Below are positions 8,791-17,852 of a DNA stretch of 64,000 bases, piece by piece; the first letter of the stretch is position 1, and each line of letters begins with the position of its first letter. Both the position numbers and the translations under genes were made by a program. Below the pieces are notes generated by a model. That model ran no database searches, was not told the DNA's origin, and saw only the letters and a program-made list of their open reading frames with translations. Source of the stretch: Tritonibacter aquimaris (GTDB lineage: Bacteria; Pseudomonadota; Alphaproteobacteria; Rhodobacterales; Rhodobacteraceae); NCBI RefSeq assembly GCF_009617595.1, contig NZ_WIXK01000001.1, positions 248,001 through 312,000 on the forward strand, given 5' to 3'.

Positions 8791-10037
8791 TCGACAATGC
8801 GCGCCTCGGAGGTCATTTGCGACAACAAGCTGTTGGCAAATGTTTCCAGCCGCTGCTGTGTCAGTGCATTCGCCACGGCTTCGCGGCTGACCCCTTCGCC
8901 AAGGTCGGCGGTACGGCCACACAGCATCAGCAGTGCCAGCGTCTGACCTTGATTGCGGGTCACATTGGTTGAGGTTTCGCCTGCGTCAAGCTTGGCCAGC
9001 TCCAGCGCGATATCATTTGGAATGTCGGCAGGGGGCAGGCTGTCGATGGTCAGCGCGCCTTCGGGGAACTTCTGAGCGACGCCATAAAGATCATCGCAGC
9101 TATCCACCGCATCGATCACCTTTTGCGCAGCTGCCAGCCCTTCAGCACTGCGCCCACCGGGCAGCAGCAGCGTGGCGTATTCGATTGCAGCATAGCTTTG
9201 CGCGCCACCTTCGACTTCGCGAATGCCGCGCATCTGGAAAATTGCAACCGCGCCCTGCAATGTCACCGGGGCTGAGATTTCACCGGTTTTCAGGTTCAAC
9301 ACGATGTCGCGCAGCTGTGGCGGCAGGTTGGTCAGCTCCATCCACGGCAGACGGCCACCATTGTTGCGGCTTTCTGCAGCGGAAACCTGACGGGCCGCGT
9401 TGGAGAAGGCTTCAAAACCACGCAGGCGCTGCACTTCTTCCATCAATGTTTCGACCTGCGCGGCGTTTTCCGGGGTCAGCGGTACAATCAGCTCTGACAG
9501 GGCAACCTGCACACTGCCGGTGCCCGAACGCCCCATCGCCTGATCGATTTCTGTTTCGCTCGGACGAGAGCGCGCCAAAAAACGTGCAGAGATATACTGG
9601 CGCCAACCAATACCAACACGGGTGAAATCACGCAGCGTTTGCGGATCAACTCCGGCCTGACCCAGCACGCCCAAAAACTCATTCAGTGACAGGTTTGTAC
9701 GCTGCGCCAGCTCTTCCATGCCGGTCTGCACTTCTTCATCGGTCGGAACCAGACCCACTTCATCCAGCAAAGACAGCTTCAGGCGGTCTTCGATCAAAGC
9801 TTCGCGTGCCTGCGCCAGCGTGTCACCCTGACCACCGGTTACCTCAAGGAAACGCGCGCGCTGTTGCAGCTCATAGCCAGTGATGGCCTGATCGTTGACC
9901 CGAACAACCGGTGCAAACAGCCCCTGGGCAGATACAGTCACAGGTGTCAGTGCCAACGCAGAGACAGTCAGGACACAGCGCAAAAACGCCTTGGAGCCAG
10001 AGAAGGAAAAACGCGGGAAACTCAAGTATTTCTGCAT
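8787..10037 (-). CDS. surA: Periplasmic chaperone / peptidyl-prolyl isomerase SurA
   Basis: A 416-residue exported folding factor for outer-membrane beta-barrel proteins. A signal peptide ends near VTVSAQ. The SurA N-terminal domain follows (VVRVNDQAITGYELQQRARFLEV, a run interrupted by no gaps), then a single recognisable parvulin-type domain around residues 170-280, then a C-terminal helix. It sits directly after lptD, whose product is a known SurA-dependent client in other proteobacteria, and the two genes overlap by 16 bp. Confidence 0.93.
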   Translation of the reverse strand: MQKYLSFPRFSFSGSKAFLRCVLTVSALALTPVTVSAQGLFAPVVRVNDQAITGYELQQRARFLEVTGGQGDTLAQAREALIEDRLKLSLLDEVGLVPTDEEVQTGMEELAQRTNLSLNEFLGVLGQAGVDPQTLRDFTRVGIGWRQYISARFLARSRPSETEIDQAMGRSGTGSVQVALSELIVPLTPENAAQVETLMEEVQRLRGFEAFSNAARQVSAAESRNNGGRLPWMELTNLPPQLRDIVLNLKTGEISAPVTLQGAVAIFQMRGIREVEGGAQSYAAIEYATLLLPGGRSAEGLAAAQKVIDAVDSCDDLYGVAQKFPEGALTIDSLPPADIPNDIALELAKLDAGETSTNVTRNQGQTLALLMLCGRTADLGEGVSREAVANALTQQRLETFANSLLSQMTSEARIVE

Positions 10038-12175
10038 GATCGCCTGTGCTTATTGTTGCCGCTTTTGACGGAAAACCCGTTTAGCGAAATGGTAAAGCCG
10101 AAATTTGTCGAAGGCTCAACACTTGTTGTCGAGGTATAGCGCCGATTTACCGAAAGGTCGACCGTCACACATTCATTCTTATACGCCAGCCCCATGCCGG
10201 CACGGGTGGCACGCCCATCAGAAACATCATAGCGCAGGTTCGCGCGGGTTTCCCAATTGGGGTTGATCTCATAGGATCCATCAAACCAGAATTCCGAGGT
10301 GGGATCATCGCGGTTTTCTTCGGGGTCAGTTCCAAGCCAAAGGTAACTGCCGCTGACTTTGGCTTGTTTATAGGTCACATCCCCGCGGAACTCTGCCTTG
10401 GAGAAATTGAGCGAGCCATTAAGCAAGCCGCGCGCGGTTAGGGCAATGCCCTGGTTGAGCTTGAGCTGCCCCGCCAGCAACAGGTCCGAAGAGGTGCCGC
10501 CAAGGCCGGAAGTTTTGGTGAAATCATCCTCGGCATCGCGGCGGATCACCTGGCCTAAGGTGGCAAAGGCTTCCCAGCCATTCGGTGCAAAATGCGCCCA
10601 GTTCACCCCATAGATAAACGACAGCCCATCTTCGCGTGTGTCTGCGGCAGGGAAGCGCGACAGAGACAGCAAATTGCCCTGATCGAACTCTACAAAATTG
10701 CTTTCCTCATTGGGTAGCGTGTCGCCCGAGATATTGGACCAGCTGAGCTGCACCACAGGTTCAAGATACTGCGTTGCGCCGTTTTGGGTGACACGGGTCT
10801 GGGGCAGGCTGAATTTAAGCGCAGTCTGCGGCACGACGCGCGCACTGTGCCCCGCAAAAATATTGTCGTCCTCAATGGCAAATTGATCAAAGGCCGCACC
10901 GACGCGCCACTCTGCAACAATACCATTGGACAGGTGCCAGTTCTGCAGCCAATTCACATCCAATGAAATGCGGCTCACATCGCGCCCATTGGTGTCGGTT
11001 GCCGTTGCATTCAGATCAGAGGTCCGCCGGTGGCTGCGGGTTTCAAGCCCTACACGCAGTTCACCGTTTTTGGCCCAATTGGGATGGATGCGACGTTCAA
11101 AACGTACATCAGCGATAATTGATGGGATCAGATCCTGCTCTTCGCTGTCGCGCAGAGATTTATAGTGGATCAGATTGCCTTCGACGTATTGGTTCCGCTC
11201 GATCTTGCTGATCGTTACCGAAGAGCGCAGACGGTCCACATCTGGCAAACCGTAGTCAGACACATAAGCGTCGTCGGAAACGGCGTTGAGACCAAATCTC
11301 AGCTTGTAGCCCTGGTTCAGCTGGAACTGGCCGTCTGCAAAGAGATAGCCGCGATCTTCGTCGCGTTGCAGGTCATCACGGGTATAGGCCCCTTCAATTT
11401 TCAGATCACCGCGCCGAAACGCCTGGCGATAGCGAAACTCCAAGGTTGCGGTCTTTGACGACAGATAGGGCGTCAGCGTCAGGTCTTTGTGATCGCCAAG
11501 CTTAAAGAAATACGGCGCCTTGATACCTGTTGCGAGATTGGAAGTGGTGCGAATGGAGGGCACCAGAAAGCCGCTCGCGCGGTCAAGCGTTGGATCTGGC
11601 AGGCGCAGAGCCGGAAAATAGAGGATGGGCACATCCCCCACGCGCAGTTGCGCGCTTTCCAGATACAACTGCTTTTCTTGTTGGTCATGGGTGATACGTT
11701 CAGCACGGATCTGCCACAGCGGTGCGCGCCCGTCATCGCAGACATGGCAAGAGGTCACCGCAGTCTTATAAAGCTGGGTGTAGCGGCCCTGCACACGCGT
11801 CATCTGCAGCGCGGCAAGCTGTACCTGTTGGCGAAACACCAATCGCGCCGATGTCAGAATGCCGTTTTTCAGGTCATTGTCGAGCTCGGCTGCATTGGCC
11901 AGAATGGTAATGTCGCCGTCTTCGTCGATACGAATAGGGCCTTCGATGTGCAGCTGGCCGTTTTCATTATCAAAAGTGATCTGTTTCGCAGTAATGCGGC
12001 GGCCGCCCTGAAACACTTCGACCTGACCGCTGGCCACCAGTTGACGTTCCGGGGTGATAAAAACCTGATCTGCAACCAAAATGGCCTGCGCGGGGCTGGT
12101 AGGGGCCAGTTGCTGCGCTGGAACCGCTGTTGCCATCCAAGGCAGCAGTACGCTCATCAAAAGGGCCTGGCGCAT
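10022..12175 (-). CDS. lptD: LPS-assembly protein LptD
   Basis: The outer-membrane beta-barrel that inserts lipopolysaccharide into the outer leaflet. A signal peptide (MRQALLMSVLLPWMATAVPA) is followed by an OstA-type jellyroll (residues 30-150), then a large barrel of about 26 alternating strands. A CHVCDD pair of cysteines lies in the N-terminal half. I chose the ATG at 12175 rather than the one at 12193 because a GAGGACGG ribosome site lies just upstream of it and the signal peptide begins cleanly there; this start is one base after the lptG stop. The product has 717 residues. Confidence 0.95.
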   Translation of the reverse strand: MRQALLMSVLLPWMATAVPAQQLAPTSPAQAILVADQVFITPERQLVASGQVEVFQGGRRITAKQITFDNENGQLHIEGPIRIDEDGDITILANAAELDNDLKNGILTSARLVFRQQVQLAALQMTRVQGRYTQLYKTAVTSCHVCDDGRAPLWQIRAERITHDQQEKQLYLESAQLRVGDVPILYFPALRLPDPTLDRASGFLVPSIRTTSNLATGIKAPYFFKLGDHKDLTLTPYLSSKTATLEFRYRQAFRRGDLKIEGAYTRDDLQRDEDRGYLFADGQFQLNQGYKLRFGLNAVSDDAYVSDYGLPDVDRLRSSVTISKIERNQYVEGNLIHYKSLRDSEEQDLIPSIIADVRFERRIHPNWAKNGELRVGLETRSHRRTSDLNATATDTNGRDVSRISLDVNWLQNWHLSNGIVAEWRVGAAFDQFAIEDDNIFAGHSARVVPQTALKFSLPQTRVTQNGATQYLEPVVQLSWSNISGDTLPNEESNFVEFDQGNLLSLSRFPAADTREDGLSFIYGVNWAHFAPNGWEAFATLGQVIRRDAEDDFTKTSGLGGTSSDLLLAGQLKLNQGIALTARGLLNGSLNFSKAEFRGDVTYKQAKVSGSYLWLGTDPEENRDDPTSEFWFDGSYEINPNWETRANLRYDVSDGRATRAGMGLAYKNECVTVDLSVNRRYTSTTSVEPSTNFGFTISLNGFSVKSGNNKHRRSCRNT

Positions 12176-12176
12176 A

Positions 12177-13280
12177 TTATCCGTCCTCAGCATGTAGTAA
12201 GAGCCCCAAAGTCAGCATAATCGACGCCACCGGTGGCCCCCAGGCTGCAAGTGCCACCGGGACCTGTCCGTTCTCTCCCAAGATCTGAGCAAAGTTGCGT
12301 ACGAAGTAAAGCCCAAATCCCAACAGAACCGCAGCAAGCACGGCCATGCCGGTACCACCAAAGCGCGTATGGCGCATGGTGAACGAAGCACCAACCAGCA
12401 CCATGGCAACCAAAAACAGTGGCCGCGCCAGTTCAACCTGAAACAGCACTTCATAGCGTTTGGTCGAAAAACCAGCCTCACCCTGATCGCGGATTGCGTC
12501 GGGAAGATTGTAGATCGAGATCCCCTCAGTCGCACCAATGGTGTCGCGAATACGATCTGAGGTTAGTGTTGTTGGCAATTCAAGCGTGTCATGTACCCGC
12601 GCTGCGGTTTCCGAAACAAACCCGGTGGTAAGTGGCCAAGCCTTGGCATTTTGCAGCACCCAGTGGCTGCCCTCAAGGATCGCGGTGTCGGCATTGATCC
12701 GTCGCTGTGGGCCAAGATCACCGTGGTATTCCAAGATGCTGACATCTTGCAAAATCACGTCTTCACCATCGCCCATATAGCCTTTGGCGTGAATGACAGA
12801 CTGGCCATCAGGGGTGCCTTGGCGCAACCATAGCCCTTCGCGGCTTAATGAAAACGTTGCAGCGCCACCGTTGCGATAGCCGTCTGCAAGCTCTTTGTAA
12901 CGATTGGCGGTTGCGGCCGCGATTGGGTTCAGCGTTGTCAGCGCAAAAAGACCAACAAGCGCCGCGACTACCAATGGCGGTACAAGCGCACGAATGCCCG
13001 AGCGCCCTGCAGCGCGGGTCACCACCAATTCGCTGCTGCGGGCCAGCCCCACAAACAAAACGATGGTTGTCAGGATCATGATCAGCGGCAGGAATTCATT
13101 ATAGGCAGGTGCCACATTCAGCAGGGTCAAATTCATCAGCTGCGCAAAACTCAGATCCTGCGCGTCAAACCGCCGGATCTGCTCATTCAGATCGATCAGG
13201 CTCACCAACGTCATCAGCACTGCGCTGATGACCATAAGCCACTGAAAGAACCGTCGCGCGTAATAGAGATCAAGCTTCAT
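12177..13280 (-). CDS. lptG: LPS export ABC transporter permease LptG
   Basis: A 367-residue inner-membrane permease of the LptB2FG complex that extracts LPS from the inner membrane. The YjgP/YjgQ fold is visible: three N-terminal transmembrane segments, a periplasmic jellyroll (about residues 115-270), and three C-terminal segments ending near the stop. It overlaps lptF by 4 bp and is followed at once by lptD, so three proteins of the LPS bridge are made from one message. Confidence 0.95.
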   Translation of the reverse strand: MKLDLYYARRFFQWLMVISAVLMTLVSLIDLNEQIRRFDAQDLSFAQLMNLTLLNVAPAYNEFLPLIMILTTIVLFVGLARSSELVVTRAAGRSGIRALVPPLVVAALVGLFALTTLNPIAAATANRYKELADGYRNGGAATFSLSREGLWLRQGTPDGQSVIHAKGYMGDGEDVILQDVSILEYHGDLGPQRRINADTAILEGSHWVLQNAKAWPLTTGFVSETAARVHDTLELPTTLTSDRIRDTIGATEGISIYNLPDAIRDQGEAGFSTKRYEVLFQVELARPLFLVAMVLVGASFTMRHTRFGGTGMAVLAAVLLGFGLYFVRNFAQILGENGQVPVALAAWGPPVASIMLTLGLLLHAEDG

Positions 13281-14416
13281 GGTGCAGCCCCTCGCGAAGA
13301 TCCACGCCGCAATCGGTTCAGATGGATCGGACGTGCGGAGAGTTTCAAAAACAAAGCCGAAATCATAAGCCCGAGCAGCGTCGGCAGATAGATCATTGGC
13401 CAGAGATCAGGGTCATCCAGCACAGGTTCAGAGACCACACCACGCAAGCCCTCAATCACGATCAATAGCACAAAGGCCAGCATTGCCTGTTTCCACACCC
13501 CAAAGCGTGAGAAATTGCCAAGCATCAGCGACGAAAACCCGATCAATGTGACTGCGATGCAAACCAGCGCGCGGGCGAAACGCAGATGCAGCTCTTCGGT
13601 TAGCGCGCCAAGGCTATGGCCGTCGGTTTGCACGATTTTGTCCTGCATCGTCATCAATTCGTGGCTGGGGATCTGGCGTACATTTCGTTTCTTACTTGAA
13701 GATTTATGCGCCAATGAGCTGATATCATAAGAAAAATCAGAAAACGCCGTGGTCGATAGCTTGCGCGTTTCACGGTTGAAACGCTGGGCCATACCGTTGA
13801 CCATAATCAGATGGGTGCGGTCTTCATCACGCACCAGAAAGGCTTTGGCTCCGGTGTAGGTTACCGAAAACTCCGGATTGCGCTGGTCGGACAGAAACAC
13901 ATCGTTCAATGTGCCATCTTCGTCGATTTGGCGGATGTAAAACGTCACGCCGCGTGCGGGATGTAGAAAATCGCCCTCATTCAGGATCCGCGCGGTTACA
14001 TTGCGCGCCACATCTGATTGGCGTTGTTCCAGCTGGGTGATCGACATCGGCAGCAGGAAATGTGTCAGAAGGATCATCATCGAGGCGCAAAACACCCCAA
14101 AGGCCAGCGCTGGGCGCGCCATCTGCCAGGGGCTGGTGCCAGTTGCACGCAATACCGTCAGCTCGCTTTCGCTGTTGAGCCGGTTGGTGACCCAGACCGT
14201 AGCAGCAAAGGCTGCAATTGGCAGTACCATTCGGATGAGGTTTGGGAGCGTAAGCGCTGAAAACTCAAGGAAAACCAGAACAGACTGCCCGTCTCCGATC
14301 AATCGATCAAACAGCACAACAGCCCGGTTTACCCAAAATACCGCCACCAGGATCAAGGCAAAAAAGCCAAAAAACAGCAGATATTGAGACAGCACATATC
14401 TGTCAAAACGTGACAC
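13277..14416 (-). CDS. lptF: LPS export ABC transporter permease LptF
   Basis: A 379-residue permease partner of LptG with the same six-helix plus periplasmic jellyroll layout. The first-position LptF assignment rests on the N terminus (MSRFDRYVLSQYLLFFGFF), the VLRATGTSP segment and its place upstream of lptG. It opens the seven-gene minus-strand run. The run is divergent from pepA across 244 bp that must hold both promoters; no gene is visible there. Confidence 0.95.
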   Translation of the reverse strand: MSRFDRYVLSQYLLFFGFFALILVAVFWVNRAVVLFDRLIGDGQSVLVFLEFSALTLPNLIRMVLPIAAFAATVWVTNRLNSESELTVLRATGTSPWQMARPALAFGVFCASMMILLTHFLLPMSITQLEQRQSDVARNVTARILNEGDFLHPARGVTFYIRQIDEDGTLNDVFLSDQRNPEFSVTYTGAKAFLVRDEDRTHLIMVNGMAQRFNRETRKLSTTAFSDFSYDISSLAHKSSSKKRNVRQIPSHELMTMQDKIVQTDGHSLGALTEELHLRFARALVCIAVTLIGFSSLMLGNFSRFGVWKQAMLAFVLLIVIEGLRGVVSEPVLDDPDLWPMIYLPTLLGLMISALFLKLSARPIHLNRLRRGSSRGAAP

Positions 14417-14660
14417 GCAATCCCCCCAGATCCGCTCTCATTCAATTGCCGCGACCTTAGGGCATTTGTTGGCCGGGGAAAACTGCAATTTGTGTATACT
14501 CCCCCTTTGGTTAGCAAGATATGGCCTGTGCGCGCAACATCAGGGGAAAAATTGGACGCAAATACACGTCTGCGCCAAATGTCTCGTGTCTGGGGCCTAG
14601 TCAGCGCCCGGTAGGCAAGCTACCAGTAGTGGCAACACAATCTGCAACCAGGGAAGTTTC

Positions 14661-16133
14661 ATGGGCAATTTGACAGTCGCACGCATTATCGATTTCGATG
14701 TAAAGACCATTTCCGACGTGACCGGCCGCCTGGCGGTTCTTGTTACGCCCGAAGGGGAACTGTCGCCTGCCGCCCGCAGCGCCAACCGCCTGTGCAAAGG
14801 CGCGCTGGCACGGATGGTCGAAGGCGACGGCCTGTCAAAAGCCAAAGCCGGTGATGTTGTGTCACTGCCATGGCCTGCCGGTCTTGATATCAAAGCGCTT
14901 GATGTTGTGGTGCTGCCCAAGCGTCCGTCACAATCTGAGCTGCGCAGCGCTGGCGCAAAACTGGCTGCGCGCGCAGGAGAAGCGGCGCTGACTCTGATGG
15001 CCGGGTCCCTGATCAAGGTCGAAGAGCTGGCGTTGGGTTTTGCCCTGCGTGCCTATTCCTTTGACGCGCATAAAACTGACGCCGAAGCCCATCAGCCCGA
15101 GCTGATCATCGCCCATAAGAAACCAACCGAGGTTCAGGGTGCAGTCGACACCGCGATGGCGCTGGCCGAGGGCGTTCATATGACCCGCGATCTGGTCAGC
15201 GAGCCTGCAAATGTGCTCACCACTACGGAATTTGCGAACCGTCTGGTGGAAATGCAAGAGCTGGGGCTCGAAGTTGAAGTGCTGGATGAAGATGCGCTCG
15301 AAGAGCTTGGTATGCGCACACTTCTTTGCGTGGGTCAGGGCTCTGACAGCCCATCCAAGGTTGTTGTCATGCAATGGAAAGGCGGTGCCGCGAGTGACGC
15401 TCCACTGGCGCTTGTTGGTAAGGGTGTGGTGTTTGACACCGGTGGTATTTCGTTGAAACCGGCCGCTGGCATGGAAGATATGACCATGGATATGGGCGGT
15501 GCGGGCACTGTTGCGGGCACGATGCGCGCGCTTGCACTGCGCAAAGCCAAGGCCAATGTTGTGGGTCTGGTGGGGCTGGTGGAAAACATGCCTTCGGGCA
15601 ATGCGACCCGTCCGGGAGATGTTGTCAAAACCATGAAAGGCGACACGGTTGAGGTCATCAACACCGATGCTGAGGGCCGCCTCGTTCTGTGTGATGTGAT
15701 GTGGTACGCGCAAGAGCGGTTTAAACCAACCGCTATGATCGATCTTGCCACCCTGACCGGTGCGATCATCATTGGTCTTGGTCACGAAAACGCGGGTGTC
15801 TTTTCTAACGATGATGCGTTCTGCAACAGCTTCCTTGCGGCGGCGTCCGCCGAAGCAGAAGGCGCATGGCGGATGCCGCTGGGCTCCGCTTATGACAAGC
15901 TGCTGAAGTCCAACGTTGCCGATATGAAAAACATCGGCGGTCGTCCGGCAGGATCGATCACCGCGGCGCAATATCTGCAACGGTTTGTACAAGACGGCAC
16001 CCCTTGGATTCACCTCGATATCGCAGGTGTGGCATCTGTGGCCTCTGGCACCGAGTTCTCGCCCAAAGGCGCAACTGGCTGGGGTGTGCTCGCGCTGAGC
16101 CGCCTGGTTCAGGACAACTACGAGGCAGAGTAA
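14661..16133 (+). CDS. pepA: Leucyl aminopeptidase (M17)
   Basis: A 490-residue cytosolic di-zinc/manganese aminopeptidase that trims N-terminal residues from peptides. The M17 catalytic half carries VGKGVVFDTGG (metal-binding Lys and Asp) and the signature NTDAEGRLVL; the N-terminal half is the hexamer-forming macro-like domain. In some bacteria PepA also binds DNA, but nothing here shows that. It is followed after 5 bp by holC, the order seen in many proteobacteria. Confidence 0.97.
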   Translation: MGNLTVARIIDFDVKTISDVTGRLAVLVTPEGELSPAARSANRLCKGALARMVEGDGLSKAKAGDVVSLPWPAGLDIKALDVVVLPKRPSQSELRSAGAKLAARAGEAALTLMAGSLIKVEELALGFALRAYSFDAHKTDAEAHQPELIIAHKKPTEVQGAVDTAMALAEGVHMTRDLVSEPANVLTTTEFANRLVEMQELGLEVEVLDEDALEELGMRTLLCVGQGSDSPSKVVVMQWKGGAASDAPLALVGKGVVFDTGGISLKPAAGMEDMTMDMGGAGTVAGTMRALALRKAKANVVGLVGLVENMPSGNATRPGDVVKTMKGDTVEVINTDAEGRLVLCDVMWYAQERFKPTAMIDLATLTGAIIIGLGHENAGVFSNDDAFCNSFLAAASAEAEGAWRMPLGSAYDKLLKSNVADMKNIGGRPAGSITAAQYLQRFVQDGTPWIHLDIAGVASVASGTEFSPKGATGWGVLALSRLVQDNYEAE

Positions 16134-16138
16134 TCACC

Positions 16139-16597
16139 GTGGGGGCCGCCTATTTCTATCACCTGACCCAGCGCCCGCTTGAAGAGACGCTTCCTGTGCT
16201 TCTTGAAAAGGCGCGGGGCGCGGGCTGGCGTATTGCGGTACGCGGGCGCGCGCCGGATCGCCTGGCGTGGCTGGATGATCGCCTGTGGCTTGGCCCAGAG
16301 GAGGGGTTTTTACCCCATGGTCTGGCGGGTGGCCCCCATGATGCTTTGCAACCCATTTTGTTGACGGCCTCGCCCGAGGCCGCCAACGATCCCGCCTGTG
16401 TGATGGCCATTGATGGCGCTGATATCAGCCCGGATGAGGTGAACGCGCTGGAACGGGTCTGCATCTTGTTTGATGGCACCGACCCTGAGGCGGTGCAGCA
16501 GGCGCGGGTGCAGTGGAAAAGCCTCACCGGGGCGGGCTGTTCGGCGCAATATTGGTCCGAAGAAAGTGGCCGCTGGGAGAAAAAGGCCGAGAGCTAG
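16139..16597 (+). CDS. holC: DNA polymerase III chi subunit
   Basis: Chi links the clamp-loader complex to single-strand binding protein at the replication fork. I place the start at a GTG, 16139, because the family N terminus (GAAYFYHLTQRPLEETLP) begins there and the upstream in-frame sequence is pepA read in another frame. The 152-residue product has the usual length and the C-terminal W/Y-rich end (AQYWSEESGRWEKK). Its stop overlaps the stop of the convergent protease gene by 4 bp. Confidence 0.92.
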   Translation: MGAAYFYHLTQRPLEETLPVLLEKARGAGWRIAVRGRAPDRLAWLDDRLWLGPEEGFLPHGLAGGPHDALQPILLTASPEAANDPACVMAIDGADISPDEVNALERVCILFDGTDPEAVQQARVQWKSLTGAGCSAQYWSEESGRWEKKAES

Positions 16598-17175
16598 CGC
16601 GTCAGCACCAGCTCATTTTGGCGGATTTCAACACTGGACCAGAGCTGCAGATAGCCCATCCCCAAAAGTGAGCTGTTCAGATCACCCTCATTGACCCAGG
16701 CGCGCACGTTTTGGTCACTGAAACCGCCAACTGCTACGCTATCAAGGCGAACCGCTGCGGTGCGCACTTCGCCATTCGCAGTCTGAGCACGGCCAAGAAA
16801 CACCAGCGTTTCCGGCTCAATCCCAATGCGCTCTGCATCGCGCAGGGTTAGCACCATCTGCGTGGCACCGGTATCCACCAGAAAGGTCACCGGGGTGCCG
16901 GACACGTCAAGCGTCAGGTAGTAGTGCCCATCATAAGAGCGTGGAACGATCAGGCTTTGGCCGTCAGAGATCACCGCATTTGAGGGCACAAGCTCCCCGC
17001 GTACATCTTCCCATAAACCGTATCCCGCAATGGCCCCAAGGAAGATAAAGGCCCAGATTGCAAGGCTTTGCACGGTTTGGTTCAGGTTCTGGCGATTTTG
17101 CGATAAGAACCAGCCCAACACAGCCACCAGCAAGATGACAAAGTAAATCAGCTGGGCGATATCAAATGATTGCAT
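16594..17175 (-). CDS. Membrane-anchored retropepsin-like aspartic protease (TIGR02281 type)
   Basis: A 193-residue protein with two N-terminal transmembrane segments (about residues 7-24 and 37-54) and a C-terminal single-lobed aspartic protease domain with the catalytic motif LVDTGA. Retropepsin-like proteases of this type need to dimerise to form an active site. A strong AAGGAGG site just before the ATG at 17175 decides the start against an upstream TTG. The topology places the protease domain in the periplasm, by inference. The substrate is unknown. Confidence 0.88.
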   Translation of the reverse strand: MQSFDIAQLIYFVILLVAVLGWFLSQNRQNLNQTVQSLAIWAFIFLGAIAGYGLWEDVRGELVPSNAVISDGQSLIVPRSYDGHYYLTLDVSGTPVTFLVDTGATQMVLTLRDAERIGIEPETLVFLGRAQTANGEVRTAAVRLDSVAVGGFSDQNVRAWVNEGDLNSSLLGMGYLQLWSSVEIRQNELVLTR

Positions 17176-17216
17176 GAATGCCTCCTTGGACAAAAGATAG
17201 GCACCCGAATGTGCGT

Positions 17217-17852
17217 TTACGAGGCCACAAAGCCAAAATCACGGATGCCATCCAATACAAATTGCACCGCAAGTGCAGCAAGCAGCATCCCCAACAGACG
17301 TGTCACCACGGTCACCCCGGTCTTGCCCAGAACACGGGCCAAAGCCCCGGCTGAAAAGAACAACACCAGTGCAATCAGCAGCACTAGGATCACAACGCCC
17401 ATGACTGAGGCAAATCCCAAAACGCCGCTGTTTTCCCCCGACAGCAGGATCACCGTGGTGATCGATCCGGGCCCCGCCAGCAGTGGGATGGACAGCGGAA
17501 ACACTGAAGGGTCGTCAAAATCCTCGGTCTCTTCATCGGCCTGGCTTTGATCTTCGCGCCGCTTGGTACGCCGTTCAAACAACATATCCAAAGCGGTCAG
17601 AAACAATAAGATCCCACCAGCAACGCGGAAGGCGGGCATGGAAATGCCGATGAACTCCAGCACCGCTTCGCCCATCACAGCAAAAAGCGCCAGAATGCCA
17701 GCGGCCACCAGCACCGCGCGCAAACCAATGCGACGTTGCTGTTGCGGTGACATTCCCTGCGTCAACGCGATGAAAATTGGTGCCAGGCCAATGGGATCAA
17801 TAATGACGAAGAGGGTCACAAATGAGGTGATAAGAAAGGTCTGATCGATCAT
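17217..17852 (-). CDS. MarC family integral membrane protein
   Basis: A 211-residue inner-membrane protein with six hydrophobic segments in two repeats of three (FVTLFVIIDPIGLAPIF opens the first, LSIPLLAGPGSITTVIL the second), the pattern of MarC/YchE/YhgN proteins. Transport function is presumed from the fold; no antibiotic link should be read into the family name. It overlaps the upstream ABC-F gene by 4 bp. Confidence 0.9.
   Translation of the reverse strand: MIDQTFLITSFVTLFVIIDPIGLAPIFIALTQGMSPQQQRRIGLRAVLVAAGILALFAVMGEAVLEFIGISMPAFRVAGGILLFLTALDMLFERRTKRREDQSQADEETEDFDDPSVFPLSIPLLAGPGSITTVILLSGENSGVLGFASVMGVVILVLLIALVLFFSAGALARVLGKTGVTVVTRLLGMLLAALAVQFVLDGIRDFGFVAS

Noticed and set aside
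14928-16013. Long minus-strand open frame antisense to pepA
   Set aside because: Shadow of pepA; no signal, motif or ribosome site.
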